This document shows positions 35,608 through 49,189 of a DNA stretch of 64,000 nucleotides, piece by piece. A program made the position numbers and the translations under genes. The DNA comes from Campylobacter sp. US33a (lineage in GTDB: Bacteria > Campylobacterota > Campylobacteria > Campylobacterales > Campylobacteraceae), in assembly GCF_004378855.1 (NCBI RefSeq), contig NZ_RYYL01000003.1:124001-188000 (forward strand), in the 5' to 3' direction. How positions within the stretch are numbered: the first letter of the stretch is position 1; each line of letters starts with the position of its first letter. The notes beneath the pieces were generated by a model. That model was not told where the DNA came from, did no database searches, and saw only the letters and a list, made by a program, of their open reading frames with translations.

Positions 35608-36963
35608 TCACACCGTTTTAGAAAATACTTTTTTATCTTCGCTAATATTTTTCATATAAGCATCAAAGCACATTGCTATATTTCTAATAAGCAAAGCACC
35701 TGTTTCATTAACTCTGATATAATTTTCGTCTAAATCAATAAAGCTCTTATAGTCTTCTAAGCTTTTTAATTCTTCCTCAAAATACTCTTTAAAATCAATT
35801 TTGAATTCTTTTTCTATTCTTTTAATATCAAGTCTAAAATTTGCCATCAATTCCATAATCACAGCTTTTCTAAGCTCATCATCATAGCTTAATTTAATCC
35901 CCCTTTCAAAAGGTAAAATTCCCTTATCAATTGCGGCTTCATAGCTTGGCATATCTTTAAAATTTTGCGCATAATGACTTTGTCCTTCACCAATACTTGT
36001 AAGTCCAACACCAATTAAATCTGCGCCACCTTTAGTAGTATAACCTTGAAAATTTCTATGCAGGGTTCCATTTTCCAAAGCTTTAAAAAGTTCATCTTCT
36101 TCTTTTGCAAAGTGATCCATTCCTATCATTTTATAACCATTCTTAGTTAAAAATGTCTCGCAATACTCTAAAATTTGAAGTTTTATATCAGGACTTGGTA
36201 AAGTATTTTCATCAAATTTTCTCATATTTTTCTTAAGCCAAGGTACATGTGCATAGTTGAAAATCGCTAAACGATCGGGATTGATTAAAAGCGCTTGTTC
36301 TAAAGTTTGTTTAAAAGTTTCCAAGGTTTGAAAAGGTAGACCATAAATTAAGTCCATATTTACGGACTTTATACCTCTATCTCTTACCATATTAACCGCA
36401 TTTTGTGTTACCCCAAAAGGTTGAATTCTATGAATTTCTTTTTGCACTTTTTCGTTAAAATCCTGCACTCCAAAACTAATGCGATTAAAGCCATTTTTGG
36501 TTAAAACATCAGCTTGCTCTTCATTTAAAAATCTAGGATCAATCTCGCAACTAATTTCTGCATCTTTACTAAAATTTGCAAACACTGACTTAATTTTTAA
36601 AATCAAACTTTCTAATTGCTTGGCACTAAAAAAAGTAGGAGTCCCACCACCAAAATGCATTTGCACCACTTCTCTTTTAGTGTCTAAAATAGTGCTTAAA
36701 ATGTCAAGCTCTTTAAAAAGATAGTTTAAATACCTTTCTTTGCTTTCTTCTTTAGCAGTATAAATTACATTACAACCACAAAAATAACAAGCACTCCTAC
36801 AAAATGGCAAATGAAAATAAAGCGATAAAGCTTTATTTTGTTTTTTTAAAATTTCCACATATTCTTCATATTTAAAATCTTTATTAAATTCCACTGCAGT
36901 AGGATAAGAAGTATAACGCGGTCCTGCCTTAGAATACTTTACAAAAGCTTTATAATCTCTCAT
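35608..36963 (-). CDS. hemN: Oxygen-independent coproporphyrinogen III oxidase
   Basis: A 451-residue radical SAM enzyme with the cluster motif CRSACYFCGC (CxxxCxxC, about 54-63), HFGGGTPTFFSA, ISFGVQDF and GLPFQTLETF, plus a C-terminal HemN domain. It decarboxylates coproporphyrinogen III in haem synthesis at low oxygen. The length and the CxxxCxxCxC form fit true HemN rather than HemW. It overlaps the upstream UPF0763-type gene by 14 bases. Confidence 0.93.
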   Translation of the reverse strand: MRDYKAFVKYSKAGPRYTSYPTAVEFNKDFKYEEYVEILKKQNKALSLYFHLPFCRSACYFCGCNVIYTAKEESKERYLNYLFKELDILSTILDTKREVVQMHFGGGTPTFFSAKQLESLILKIKSVFANFSKDAEISCEIDPRFLNEEQADVLTKNGFNRISFGVQDFNEKVQKEIHRIQPFGVTQNAVNMVRDRGIKSVNMDLIYGLPFQTLETFKQTLEQALLINPDRLAIFNYAHVPWLKKNMRKFDENTLPSPDIKLQILEYCETFLTKNGYKMIGMDHFAKEEDELFKALENGTLHRNFQGYTTKGGADLIGVGLTSIGEGQSHYAQNFKDMPSYEAAIDKGILPFERGIKLSYDDELRKAVIMELMANFRLDIKRIEKEFKIDFKEYFEEELKSLEDYKSFIDLDENYIRVNETGALLIRNIAMCFDAYMKNISEDKKVFSKTV

Positions 36964-37441
36964 TATTTTTCGCCCTTTCTATCATAGCTTGCATATCGAC
37001 AAATAAATTTGGATGCTCTTTTTTAATGTCTGCAACTAATTTTTCAAGATCAATATTAACTTCCACATTGCCATCTTGTGCTTTGCGCTTTATCTCGTCC
37101 ATCGCCACTATCCAAGCATCATTAAAATCAATAGGAATTTGCTGATAAATCGCTTTTTCAAGACGCAACTCAAAATTTTCGCTTTGACTTTGTTTTAAAT
37201 TTTCTAAAATGCCTTTAAGACTCGATAAAGAAACAAGGGTGTGAATTTCATCGTTTTCATCTACAATAAACCAAGGCTCAGGAGAATCAAAGCTACCATT
37301 TTTAAGCACTAAACATTTTTCATTTTCATTCTCGCTTTGCTTCATTTCAAAAATAGCTCTATCTTCTTTTTTCATACCTAAATTTTGGCTAAATTCATCA
37401 ATGCGTTTTAAACAATTACTATATTTTTTAAGCTCTTTCAT
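36950..37441 (-). CDS. DUF2603/UPF0763 family protein
   Basis: A 163-residue acidic helical protein found, to my knowledge, only in Campylobacterota. Recognisable segments are FEMKQSENENEKCLVLKNGS, PEPWFIVDENDEIHTLVSL and DFNDAWIVAMDEIKRKAQDG. No function is known. The start is taken at the second ATG (37441), eight bases after GGAG; the ATG at 37447 is too close to the RBS. It is translationally overlapped with hemN. Confidence 0.75.
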   Translation of the reverse strand: MKELKKYSNCLKRIDEFSQNLGMKKEDRAIFEMKQSENENEKCLVLKNGSFDSPEPWFIVDENDEIHTLVSLSSLKGILENLKQSQSENFELRLEKAIYQQIPIDFNDAWIVAMDEIKRKAQDGNVEVNIDLEKLVADIKKEHPNLFVDMQAMIERAKNNERL

Positions 37442-37467
37442 ATACATTTCTCCTTGTTTTTGTTATA

Positions 37468-38124
37468 TTATATTTTAGCTTCTAAAATCAAATTTTGTCC
37501 TATAAATTTTATATTTTTAATAGTGGCTGGTAAAAGGCAAAGTATTTCTTCATCTTTGCTACTTTGATTTATTCTTTTAAAATATAATACTTGATAAGCC
37601 ACTGGTTCAACTCCACAAGGTCTTATACCAAATGGTGCAATAAGCTCACCCATACAACAAGTAAATTTCTCATTTTCTAAAAAACACTCTTCGCCAAAAG
37701 CTCTAAGCAAAAAACCTTTTTCATTTTGCACAATGCTATCGCTAAGTATGCAAGTTGGAATAGTTAAAAAAAAATGTATAATAAATGGCAATACTGCTAA
37801 AATGATAGGAAAAAATAAATAAACAGACTCAAGCAATTGATCTAAATTTACTTTTGTGCGTATGCGTAGCCCATTTATTTCTAATAAAAAATAAGCAAAT
37901 AGAATTGCAAAAACAATCAATACCCATACGAAAACAATGCGTTTTGTAAAATTACTGCTTTTAAACAAAGGATTATCAATTTGAATATGTTTTTTTCTAA
38001 AAATATTTTTAAATCTTTTGCCAAAACGACAAACTCGCATATACTTATACAAATCCCAATAAAGGTATAAAGCTATAATAAGAAAAAACGCATCTGTTAA
38101 TAATAATCCCAATGTTAGCTCCAT
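37468..38124 (-). CDS. Integral membrane protein, function unknown
   Basis: A 218-residue protein with three likely membrane helices: LGLLLTDAFFLIIALYLY, IVFVWVLIVFAILFAYFLL and a segment LFFPIILAVLPFIIHFFL. These are followed by a soluble C-terminal domain with several Cys (CILSD, ECFL, FTCCMGE, CGVEP). The same gene sits between argF and hemN in C. jejuni as far as I recall. No family name is offered. It lies five bases after argF. Confidence 0.7.
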   Translation of the reverse strand: MELTLGLLLTDAFFLIIALYLYWDLYKYMRVCRFGKRFKNIFRKKHIQIDNPLFKSSNFTKRIVFVWVLIVFAILFAYFLLEINGLRIRTKVNLDQLLESVYLFFPIILAVLPFIIHFFLTIPTCILSDSIVQNEKGFLLRAFGEECFLENEKFTCCMGELIAPFGIRPCGVEPVAYQVLYFKRINQSSKDEEILCLLPATIKNIKFIGQNLILEAKI

Positions 38125-38129
38125 AAGTC

Positions 38130-39041
38130 TTATTTTTCCTTATCCAAAAAACAAAGCAAGGCTTTTACCACATAAAGGCGATTTCTTGCTTCTTCAAAAA
38201 TCACTTTTGAATGCTTTTCAAAACTCTCTTCGCTTACTTCATAACCCCTATAAGCAGGTAAGCAATGCAGTAAAATCGCATCTTCATTTGCCACACTCAT
38301 TGCCTTTTCATCAATGATAAAGCCTTCAAAATCCTTGATTTTCTTTTCTTTTTCATTTTCTTCGCCCATAGAAACCCAAGTATCAGTAATAACTACATCT
38401 TTATTTTTTATAGCCTCAAATTTATCATTTGTTAAGGCAATTTTTGCTCCTGAAGTTTTTGCCTTTTCTTTGGCAAATTCTAAAATTTCACTATTAATTT
38501 CATAATTTTTTGGCAAAGCAATGCTAATTTCAAAACCAAGAATTGAAGATGCAATAAGCCAAGAATTGCACATATTATTACTATCGCCTACAAAAGCTAC
38601 TTTTGCGGTATTATTTTGCATTTTGTTGTATTCTTTTATAGTGAGTAAATCGCCTAAAACTTGCGTTGGATGGTAAAGCTCACTTAAAGCATTGATAACC
38701 GGTGCTTTAGAATACTTAGCAAATTCCACTAAACTTTCATGCTTATTTACCCTCATCATCACAAAATCAACCATTGCGCCAATGACTCTGGCTGTATCTT
38801 TTATAGGCTCGCCACGACTAAGTTGTAAGTCATTACTGCTTAAAAACAAAGCCTTTCCACCAAGCTCTGTAATAGCAAGCTCAAAAGCCATTCTAGTTCT
38901 TGTAGAATTTTTCTCAAAAATCATCGCTAAAGCTTTGTCTTGTAAAAGCTTTTTAGGATTTTTTTTAAGCTCGCTTGCGTGTTCTACAAGACTTAAAATT
39001 TCATCTTTTGAAAAATCTCTGAGTGTTAAAAAATGTCTCAT
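38130..39041 (-). CDS. argF: Ornithine carbamoyltransferase
   Basis: A 303-residue enzyme of arginine synthesis. The carbamoyl-phosphate loop is STRTRMAFE (about 46-54). Further motifs are [15 protein letters not shown] and the ornithine-site HCLPAYRG near 259. Its start overlaps the hemB stop (ATGA, four bases). It is the second gene of the hemB-argF unit leading into hemN. Confidence 0.96.
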   Translation of the reverse strand: MRHFLTLRDFSKDEILSLVEHASELKKNPKKLLQDKALAMIFEKNSTRTRMAFELAITELGGKALFLSSNDLQLSRGEPIKDTARVIGAMVDFVMMRVNKHESLVEFAKYSKAPVINALSELYHPTQVLGDLLTIKEYNKMQNNTAKVAFVGDSNNMCNSWLIASSILGFEISIALPKNYEINSEILEFAKEKAKTSGAKIALTNDKFEAIKNKDVVITDTWVSMGEENEKEKKIKDFEGFIIDEKAMSVANEDAILLHCLPAYRGYEVSEESFEKHSKVIFEEARNRLYVVKALLCFLDKEK

Positions 39042-40021
39042 TTTTCTCCTTTTAGCATTTTGGCTAATTCTTTAGCATGATAAGTGATGATTAGCTTTGC
39101 ACCCGCTCTTTTAAAAGCTATCATTGTTTCATAAAGAACCTTTTCATAATCAATCACTCCGGCATTTTTTGCCGCTTTTAGCATAGCATACTCGCCGCTT
39201 ACATTATAAACACACAAAGGCAAATTTGAATGCAGTGAAATTTCTTTTACTACATCAAGATAAGCAAGAGCGGGTTTTACCATTAAAATATCTGCTCCTT
39301 GCGCTTCATCTTCTAAGCTTTCTTCTAAAGCTTCTTTACCATTTGCAAAATCCATCTGATAGCTTTTTCTATCACCATAGCTCGGAGCTGAGTCTGCTAC
39401 ATCGCGAAACGGCCCATAATAGCTTGAAGCAAATTTAGTAGAATAGCTCATGATGGGTAAATTCTCAAAGCCTTCTTCATCTAAAGCCTTGCGCAAAGTT
39501 TCTATAATGCCATCCATCATTCCACTAGGTGCTATCATATCAACCCCAGCTCTTGCATGAACTAAGGCTTGTTTGGCAGAAATTTCTAAGGTCAAATCAT
39601 TATCTACGCTTTTAGTTTTTGGATTAATAATCCCACAATGCCCATGATCTGTATATTCACAAAAACAAAGATCGCTGATAATAAAAAGTTCTGGAAATTC
39701 TTTTTTTATCTCTCTTATACTTTTTGCAATAAGCCCTTCATCATCCAATGCATCACTTCCACAACTATCTTTTTTATCATTTTCAAGGACACCAAAAAGA
39801 ATGATGGCTTTTATACCAAGCTCGCTTATAATTTTACATTCTTTTAAAATTTCATCTAAACTCATTTGAAAAACATCAGGCATTGATGAAATTTCTTTCT
39901 TAATTCCTTTGCCATTTACTACAAAAAGTGGATAAATCAAATCACCAATGTTTAAGGAATTTTCTCTAACCATAGCTCTTAAATTTTCATTTAATCTTAA
40001 TCTTCTAAAGCGTTTAAACAT
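39038..40021 (-). CDS. hemB: Delta-aminolevulinic acid dehydratase (porphobilinogen synthase)
   Basis: A 327-residue enzyme that joins two ALA molecules. The zinc site [14 protein letters not shown] has all three cysteines (zinc-dependent class), and the Schiff-base lysines lie in SGMMDGII-proximal [15 protein letters not shown] and [12 protein letters not shown]. It is divergent from ribA across 67 bases. Confidence 0.97.
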   Translation of the reverse strand: MFKRFRRLRLNENLRAMVRENSLNIGDLIYPLFVVNGKGIKKEISSMPDVFQMSLDEILKECKIISELGIKAIILFGVLENDKKDSCGSDALDDEGLIAKSIREIKKEFPELFIISDLCFCEYTDHGHCGIINPKTKSVDNDLTLEISAKQALVHARAGVDMIAPSGMMDGIIETLRKALDEEGFENLPIMSYSTKFASSYYGPFRDVADSAPSYGDRKSYQMDFANGKEALEESLEDEAQGADILMVKPALAYLDVVKEISLHSNLPLCVYNVSGEYAMLKAAKNAGVIDYEKVLYETMIAFKRAGAKLIITYHAKELAKMLKGEK

Positions 40022-40088
40022 AATTTTTGCCTTTTTTGCTAAAATTTAGCTCAAAGTTTAACATAAAAATTATTATAGAAAGTATTGA

Positions 40089-40649
40089 ATGGATATAAAA
40101 ATTTCAGAAATTGCAAATTTGCCTAGCAAATGGGGAAATTTTAAAATACAAAGCTTTAAAGAAGGGGAAAAAGAGCATTTATGTATTTTTAAAAATAAAC
40201 CAAAAGATACATTAAATTTAAGAATCCACTCAGAATGTCTAACCGGCGATGCTTTGGGAAGTTTAAAATGTGATTGCGGGGAACAGCTTGAATTTTCACT
40301 AAAATACATAGAAAAAAACAGTGGAATGGTAATTTATCTAAGACAAGAAGGAAGAGGAATTGGACTTTTTAACAAAGTCAATGCTTATGCTTTGCAAGAT
40401 AAAGGATTTGATACCATAAAAGCCAATCACCAGCTAGGTTTTAAAGCCGATGAAAGAACTTATGAAATTGTGAAATTTATGCTAAAACATTATGAGATTT
40501 CAAAACTAAATTTGCTTACAAATAATCCTTTAAAAATAGAATGTTTAAAAGACAAAATCATTTCTCGTGTGCCAATCATCATTGATGCAAACAAATTTAA
40601 TGCTTCGTACTTAGAAATAAAACAAAGTAAAATGGGACACTTGCTTTGA
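40089..40649 (+). CDS. ribA: GTP cyclohydrolase II
   Basis: A 186-residue monofunctional RibA, first step of riboflavin synthesis. It has the substrate motif [23 protein letters not shown] with the zinc cysteines (CxxxxxGSLKCDC), then [16 protein letters not shown] and [11 protein letters not shown]. No RibB domain is fused. It overlaps rsmG by four bases. Confidence 0.96.
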   Translation: MDIKISEIANLPSKWGNFKIQSFKEGEKEHLCIFKNKPKDTLNLRIHSECLTGDALGSLKCDCGEQLEFSLKYIEKNSGMVIYLRQEGRGIGLFNKVNAYALQDKGFDTIKANHQLGFKADERTYEIVKFMLKHYEISKLNLLTNNPLKIECLKDKIISRVPIIIDANKFNASYLEIKQSKMGHLL

Positions 40650-41233
40650 ATTTAGATTTTTTATATACTTACTTAAATGATTTTAACAAAGAAGATTTTA
40701 AATGTAAAATTAAAATCTATAAAGATCTTTTGACTAAGTTTAATCACATTCATAATCTTACAAATTTTAAAAATATTGATGAGAATATCCTTGATAGTAT
40801 TGAAATTTTAAAATTTTTTGATTTTCAAAAAGCAAAAAATATTGCTGATATTGGAAGCGGAGCAGGATTTCCTGCGGTTTTTTTAACTCTTTTACTAAAA
40901 GGACATTTTCATCTTTTTGAACCAAATCCGAAAAAAGCGTCTTTTTTAAGAATGGTAAAAATAGAATGCGCTTTATCAAATTTAAGTATTTATAAAGAAA
41001 AAGTGCAAAATTGCAAACTAGATTTTAAAGCTGATATTATTACTTCAAGGGCTTTAATGGATGTTAAACCTTTGCTTGAAATTTGCACAAATTTATGCGA
41101 TGAAAATACAAAATTTATTTTATATAAAGGCAGTGAAATTTATGAAGAGTTAAAGGGTTTAGAAGAATATGAAATTTTTGAAAATGGTTTTAGAAAATAT
41201 TGTATATTAAAAGCGACAAAAGAGTCGCTTTAA
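40646..41233 (+). CDS. rsmG: 16S rRNA (guanine-N7) methyltransferase RsmG
   Basis: A 195-residue SAM methyltransferase (GidB). It has the motif [18 protein letters not shown] (about 70-87), FLRMVKIE and [14 protein letters not shown]. It methylates G527 of 16S rRNA; loss gives low-level streptomycin resistance in many bacteria. The stop codon sits inside a bidirectional terminator. Confidence 0.95.
   Translation: MNLDFLYTYLNDFNKEDFKCKIKIYKDLLTKFNHIHNLTNFKNIDENILDSIEILKFFDFQKAKNIADIGSGAGFPAVFLTLLLKGHFHLFEPNPKKASFLRMVKIECALSNLSIYKEKVQNCKLDFKADIITSRALMDVKPLLEICTNLCDENTKFILYKGSEIYEELKGLEEYEIFENGFRKYCILKATKESL
41210..41231. terminator. Bidirectional terminator between rsmG and the yceI-like gene
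   Basis: An 8-bp stem AAAGCGAC / GTCGCTTT with a 6-base loop. The minus strand continues TTTTAATATAC, the plus strand TAAAATTATT. It overlaps the last rsmG codons and starts five bases past the convergent stop. Confidence 0.75.
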
Positions 41234-41235
41234 AA

Positions 41236-41805
41236 TTATTGAATGATATTGGCACTAAAAGTAATATCCACTAAAGGCCAAGAAATTCCACCATGTCCTG
41301 GCGCTACATCACTTAAAGCTTTTAAAGCTTTACTTGCATTTTTAAAAGTATGCAAATCAAACTGACCTTTAGCTTCAAATTTATTATTTTCTATAGTATA
41401 AGTTAATGGAACCATAACACTTTTTCTATCCATGGTAATTTTAGCTGAAATTACACCCTTATTCTCACCCATAATAACTTCTTCAAATGATACTTTTATA
41501 TCAGAATTTCCAAGCAAAGCAGGGAAAAATACTTTAACTACATTTTCAGTAATAATATCGTTATCTTCACCCATAAAAGCATCGCTTGGTTTAATAATAG
41601 CCTTAGCTCCTTTTAAATAACTTGCTAAATCTCCAGTATTTTTAGAAAATTTATACTTCACATTTTTAAATTCCCCAGGAACTCCTACCATTTGCTCTGT
41701 TTTATAGGCTTGAAAATTTACTTTTAAAGTATTTTGATCAAAACTAACAGCATTTAAACCTGAAACAAGTAACAATAAAGCCACAGCAAAAAAACTTTTT
41801 TTCAT
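41236..41805 (-). CDS. YceI-family periplasmic protein
   Basis: A 189-residue exported protein with a signal peptide (FFAVALLLLVSGLNA) and a YceI-type lipocalin fold: VNFQAYKT at the start of the barrel, repeated amphipathic strands, and a C-terminal LVDITFSANI. YceI proteins bind polyisoprenoid-like lipids; physiological roles are poorly defined. It has its own -10 box. Confidence 0.82.
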   Translation of the reverse strand: MKKSFFAVALLLLVSGLNAVSFDQNTLKVNFQAYKTEQMVGVPGEFKNVKYKFSKNTGDLASYLKGAKAIIKPSDAFMGEDNDIITENVVKVFFPALLGNSDIKVSFEEVIMGENKGVISAKITMDRKSVMVPLTYTIENNKFEAKGQFDLHTFKNASKALKALSDVAPGHGGISWPLVDITFSANIIQ

Positions 41806-41836
41806 TTTTTCTCCTTAATTTAAAATTAATAAGAGA

Positions 41837-41842
41837 ATTATA
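41837..41842 (-). promoter_or_regulatory. Putative -10 box for the yceI-like gene
   Basis: Minus-strand TATAAT, 32 bases upstream of the start, with AAGGAG between. No clear -35. Confidence 0.5.
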
Positions 41843-41853
41843 ATCTTATTTAA

Positions 41854-42942
41854 TTAACAAAGTACAGCTTGAAATTCAAGCACTAAAAAATACCCTCCAA
41901 AAAACAAAACCAAACTCAAAATCAAAGCCAAAACAAAAACCCTTAATCCACTTTTAATAAAATTCTTAAAATCAACCTGAAGCCCCAAAGCAGCCATAGC
42001 AAAAACAATACAAATATTACAAAGCATTTTCATTGCATTAATAATATCTTGAGTATAAATTCCCAAAAATTTTTCTTGATGAAATAAATAAGTATTTAAC
42101 ATTATAATAAATAAAAAAATAAGTGCAAAATAAGGTATAGTAATTTTTTTAAAACTATTTTTACCCTCTTTTTTCTGAGTTTTTGTGATCACATAAGCCA
42201 CGATAAGCAAAAAAGGCACAAGTAAAATCACTCGCATCATTTTAATAATCACAGCTAAATTTGCCGCATTTTGAGAAAATCCTACCATATCTTTAGCTAT
42301 TTGAGTTGCGCCAACAACATTAGCCACCTCATGTAAAGTTACACCCATAAAAATTCCCATAGCATTTTCATTTAAATTTAAAAAATCTAAAGAAAAAAGC
42401 ACGGGATATAAAAACATAAAAATAAGTCCAAAAACTACCACACTTCCCACAGCCAAAACACCCTTAGAAGCATCGCTTTTCAAGCTTGATTCTAGAGCCA
42501 AAACAGCTGCAGCGCCACAAATAGCACTTCCTGCACCCACAAGCATAGAAGTTTCTTTATCAAGTTTTAAAATTTTAACTCCGACAAACACAGCAATTAA
42601 AAATATTATCAAAATGACAATAAATGACAATAAAAATCCCCATATTCCAACATTTAAAAGTTCATTTAAGGTGATATTAAATCCATATAAAATAATGCCT
42701 AATTTCAATAATTTTTTAGCACTAAAATGTACGCCAACACGCAGATGATGCTGGTATTTGAAAAAATATGGCGAGAATAAAACCCCTATAATAATAGCAA
42801 AGGCAGTGGCAGCTAAATGTGTATTTTCTTTTATACTTGGGATACTAGATAAATAAAAAGAAAAAGCAACAATACAAGCCGTAAAAACCAGTCCTTTAAA
42901 ATTTGATTTTAATATGAGAAAAAGTGATAAAAACATTTTCAT
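41854..42942 (-). CDS. YeiH/UPF0324 family putative sulfate exporter
   Basis: A 362-residue membrane protein with about ten hydrophobic helices and the family features VGVHFSAKKLLKLGIILYG, GAGSAICGAAAVLALE, GVTLHEVANVVGATQIAKD and ALGLQVDFKNFIKSGLR. Members are annotated as sulfate or alkylsulfonate-linked exporters; the substrate is not proven. ATGs at 42942 and 42936 both lie near AAAGGAT; the second has better spacing. It is divergent from the LysR gene that probably regulates it. Confidence 0.85.
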   Translation of the reverse strand: MKMFLSLFLILKSNFKGLVFTACIVAFSFYLSSIPSIKENTHLAATAFAIIIGVLFSPYFFKYQHHLRVGVHFSAKKLLKLGIILYGFNITLNELLNVGIWGFLLSFIVILIIFLIAVFVGVKILKLDKETSMLVGAGSAICGAAAVLALESSLKSDASKGVLAVGSVVVFGLIFMFLYPVLFSLDFLNLNENAMGIFMGVTLHEVANVVGATQIAKDMVGFSQNAANLAVIIKMMRVILLVPFLLIVAYVITKTQKKEGKNSFKKITIPYFALIFLFIIMLNTYLFHQEKFLGIYTQDIINAMKMLCNICIVFAMAALGLQVDFKNFIKSGLRVFVLALILSLVLFFGGYFLVLEFQAVLC

Positions 42943-42987
42943 TATCCTTTAATTTAATTTTTGGTGTTATTTTAATTTTTTTTATAT

Positions 42988-43007
42988 AATAATAAAAATA
43001 TATTATT
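42988..43007. promoter_or_regulatory. Possible LysR operator between the exporter and regulator
   Basis: Inverted repeat AATAATA-AAAATA-TATTATT (7-bp arms) in the divergent spacer. It contains a T-N11-A core as in LysR boxes. The spacer is extremely AT-rich, so the repeat has little weight on its own. Confidence 0.3.
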
Positions 43008-43054
43008 TTAATTTTTATCATAAATATTTTAAATTATTTTTTAAGGTTAAAATC

Positions 43055-43951
43055 ATGAAAATCAAAGATATGGAAATTTTTTTAGATCTCTTAAATACCC
43101 AAAGTCCCACCTTAACTGCAAATAATTTTTCTACCACTCAACCTAATATTTCAATTATCATTAAAAATTTAGAACAACAACTGGGAGAAATTCTTTTTGA
43201 AAGGCTAGGCAAAAAACTTTTACCAACTCCAAAAGCGCTGTCTTTAGCACAAATATGGAGTGATCTGGTTAAAACATATTACGCAAGTTTAGAAAATTTA
43301 AACAATGAAACCTTATTAGGCGAAATTAAAATTGCCGCAACACAAAGTATAGCGGAATATTTTATAGCTGATATTTTATTTGATTTTAAATTACACTTCC
43401 CTAAAACAAAAATTTACTTTCAAACTTGCAATACCAAAGAATGTTTTGAATTTTTAAAGAAAGGTTTAGTGGAATTTTGTATTGTAGAAAGCGAGATTGA
43501 ACCTATCATTTTACATAACGAACAAATTAAATCCAAACTATGGCATCAAGATGAGCTTATAATCGTTAGTAATGATAAAGCTTTAAGTCAAAAAGCAGTT
43601 TATATCGATGAATTGCTAAATTATAAATGGATACTTAGAGAACAAGGATCGGGTCTTAGAACTAGGTTTTTGGATGAAATAAATAAAGCAGGTATTACTT
43701 TGCCTATTTTTTTAGAATTAGATCGAATGAATGCCATAAAAGAACTAGTTTTAAACAAAAATGCACTTTCTGTGCTTCCAAAAAAAGCTGTAGGAAAAGA
43801 ACTTTACAACAAAACTCTTTATGCTATAAAACTAAAAAACATTGATCTTAAAAGAAATTTTTATACACTTAAAAGAAAGGGGTATGATTTTAATCCTTTA
43901 TTAGACAAATTTGAAAAATTCTTATTTTTAGCAAAAGATAATTTCAAATAA
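43055..43951 (+). CDS. LysR-family transcriptional regulator
   Basis: A 298-residue LTTR. An N-terminal winged helix-turn-helix spans about 1-60 (MEIFLDLLNTQSPTLTANNF, QPNISIIIKNLEQQLGEILFERLGKKLLPTPKAL), then a substrate-binding domain (GEIKIAATQSIAEYFIADIL, WILREQGSGLRTRFLDEI). It is divergent from the YeiH-like exporter, a common regulator-target pair. The inducer is unknown. Confidence 0.9.
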   Translation: MKIKDMEIFLDLLNTQSPTLTANNFSTTQPNISIIIKNLEQQLGEILFERLGKKLLPTPKALSLAQIWSDLVKTYYASLENLNNETLLGEIKIAATQSIAEYFIADILFDFKLHFPKTKIYFQTCNTKECFEFLKKGLVEFCIVESEIEPIILHNEQIKSKLWHQDELIIVSNDKALSQKAVYIDELLNYKWILREQGSGLRTRFLDEINKAGITLPIFLELDRMNAIKELVLNKNALSVLPKKAVGKELYNKTLYAIKLKNIDLKRNFYTLKRKGYDFNPLLDKFEKFLFLAKDNFK

Positions 43952-44078
43952 TTTTTCATTTAGTTACAAGGAATGAGATATTTGCAAAAAATATTTTAAT
44001 TTCTTAAATCCTTTATGCAACAAAAAGCAAATTTCAAACATAATTATATCTACACATTTTTTAAATAAAGGGCAAACT

Positions 44079-48110
<4,032 letters not shown>

Positions 48111-48111
48111 A

Positions 48112-48714
48112 ATGGAAAAATTTATCACTCATAAAGGCATTGCTTGTCCTTTAGACTTTGCTAATATCGATACAGATCAAATCATACCTAAGCAATTTTT
48201 ACTTTCTGTTTCTAAAAAAGGTTTTGGTAAACATTTATTTCACGATTTGCGTTATTTAGATGACAAAGAAAGTGTTTTGAATCCTGAATTTAATTTAAAT
48301 AAAACAGAATTTCAAAGCGCTTCCATTCTTGTTACTAGAGATAATTTTGGCAATGGATCTTCAAGAGAACACGCACCATGGGCTTTAATGGATTATGGTA
48401 TTAAAGTCATCATTGCTCCAAGCTTTGCTGATATTTTTAAAAATAATGCTTTGGGAAATGGATTATTAACCATCACACTTGAAGAAAGTAAAGTGCAATG
48501 GCTCATAGAAATACTTCAAACAAATGAAAACAAATGCTTAGAAATCTCTCTTTTAGAAAAAAAGGTTTATGCTTTTGGGAAAGAATTTGATTTTGAAATT
48601 GATGAATTTTACCGCAATTGCCTTTTAAATGGTCTCGATAAGATAGATCTTACTTTGCAATATCAAGATGAGATTAAAAAATACGAAAATCATTCTCAAG
48701 TTTATTTGGTTTAA
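48112..48714 (+). CDS. leuD: 3-isopropylmalate dehydratase small subunit
   Basis: A 200-residue subunit with NIDTDQIIPKQFL, the swivel-domain motif NFGNGSSREHAPWAL and APSFADIFKNNALGNGLL. It forms the isomerase with LeuC. It is the last gene of leuABCD and is followed by the repeat-filled spacer. Confidence 0.97.
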   Translation: MEKFITHKGIACPLDFANIDTDQIIPKQFLLSVSKKGFGKHLFHDLRYLDDKESVLNPEFNLNKTEFQSASILVTRDNFGNGSSREHAPWALMDYGIKVIIAPSFADIFKNNALGNGLLTITLEESKVQWLIEILQTNENKCLEISLLEKKVYAFGKEFDFEIDEFYRNCLLNGLDKIDLTLQYQDEIKKYENHSQVYLV

Positions 48715-49189
48715 ACATTATGGATAAAAATTTATAACTTTCTTGCCACAGAGATTGTTTATTTCACTCAGGATGACAAAAAGTATTACTCTCCCAGATA
48801 ACACTACACTCCGTCATTCTGAACGAATGTGAAGAATCTCTTATTGTATTAAAACTTTTTTTAATGAAAAACTTTATTTAAATAAAGATCCTTCACCATG
48901 TTCAGGATGACTAAGACCACTTAAATCCTTCGTTTCACTTGGGAAGAAAAATTATTTTCTTTAAGACAACTGAAAAACACATTGCTCTTTTAAGGCTAAC
49001 TGCCTAATCTTTTTTCTAACACTCATAAGATAGCGAAAACGCTCTTTCGCAATAATGAATTTACCCATCATTATGAGCAATACGAAGAATCTCCCTACTC
49101 TTTCTAGTCATTCTGAGTGAAGTAAAACGAAATGAAGAATCTCTATATATCGCATCTAAACCCTAAAATGAAGAAAAAATCTGCTAAAT
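48715..49189. repeat. Gene-free spacer filled with degenerate interspersed repeats in both orientations
   Basis: No gene is seen in these 475 bases. At least five, probably six, copies of a repeat are present, with one end like GTCATTCTGAGTGAA and the other like GAAGAATCTC. Plus-strand copies are at 48813-48840, 49067-49093 (diverged) and 49107-49143. Inverted copies are at 48752-48777, 48886-48911 and a partial at 48925-48940. Opposed neighbours could fold into long stems. Shorter perfect hairpins lie near 49034-49051 (GCGAAA / TTTCGC) and 49052-49075 (ATAATGA / TCATTAT). Repeats of this type are seen scattered in other bacterial genomes. Confidence 0.75.

Noticed and set aside
34341-39041. 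A coordinated haem/arginine regulon from the adjacency of hemB, argF and hemN
   Set aside because: The genes are close and co-directional, but nothing in the sequence (shared operator or riboswitch) supports common regulation beyond co-transcription.
44015-44068. Short open frame before leuA as a leucine leader peptide
   Set aside because: It contains no leucine codons and no attenuator stems follow it.
48752-49143. CRISPR array
   Set aside because: The repeat copies are unequal in length, in both orientations and irregularly spaced, and there are no cas genes in the window.
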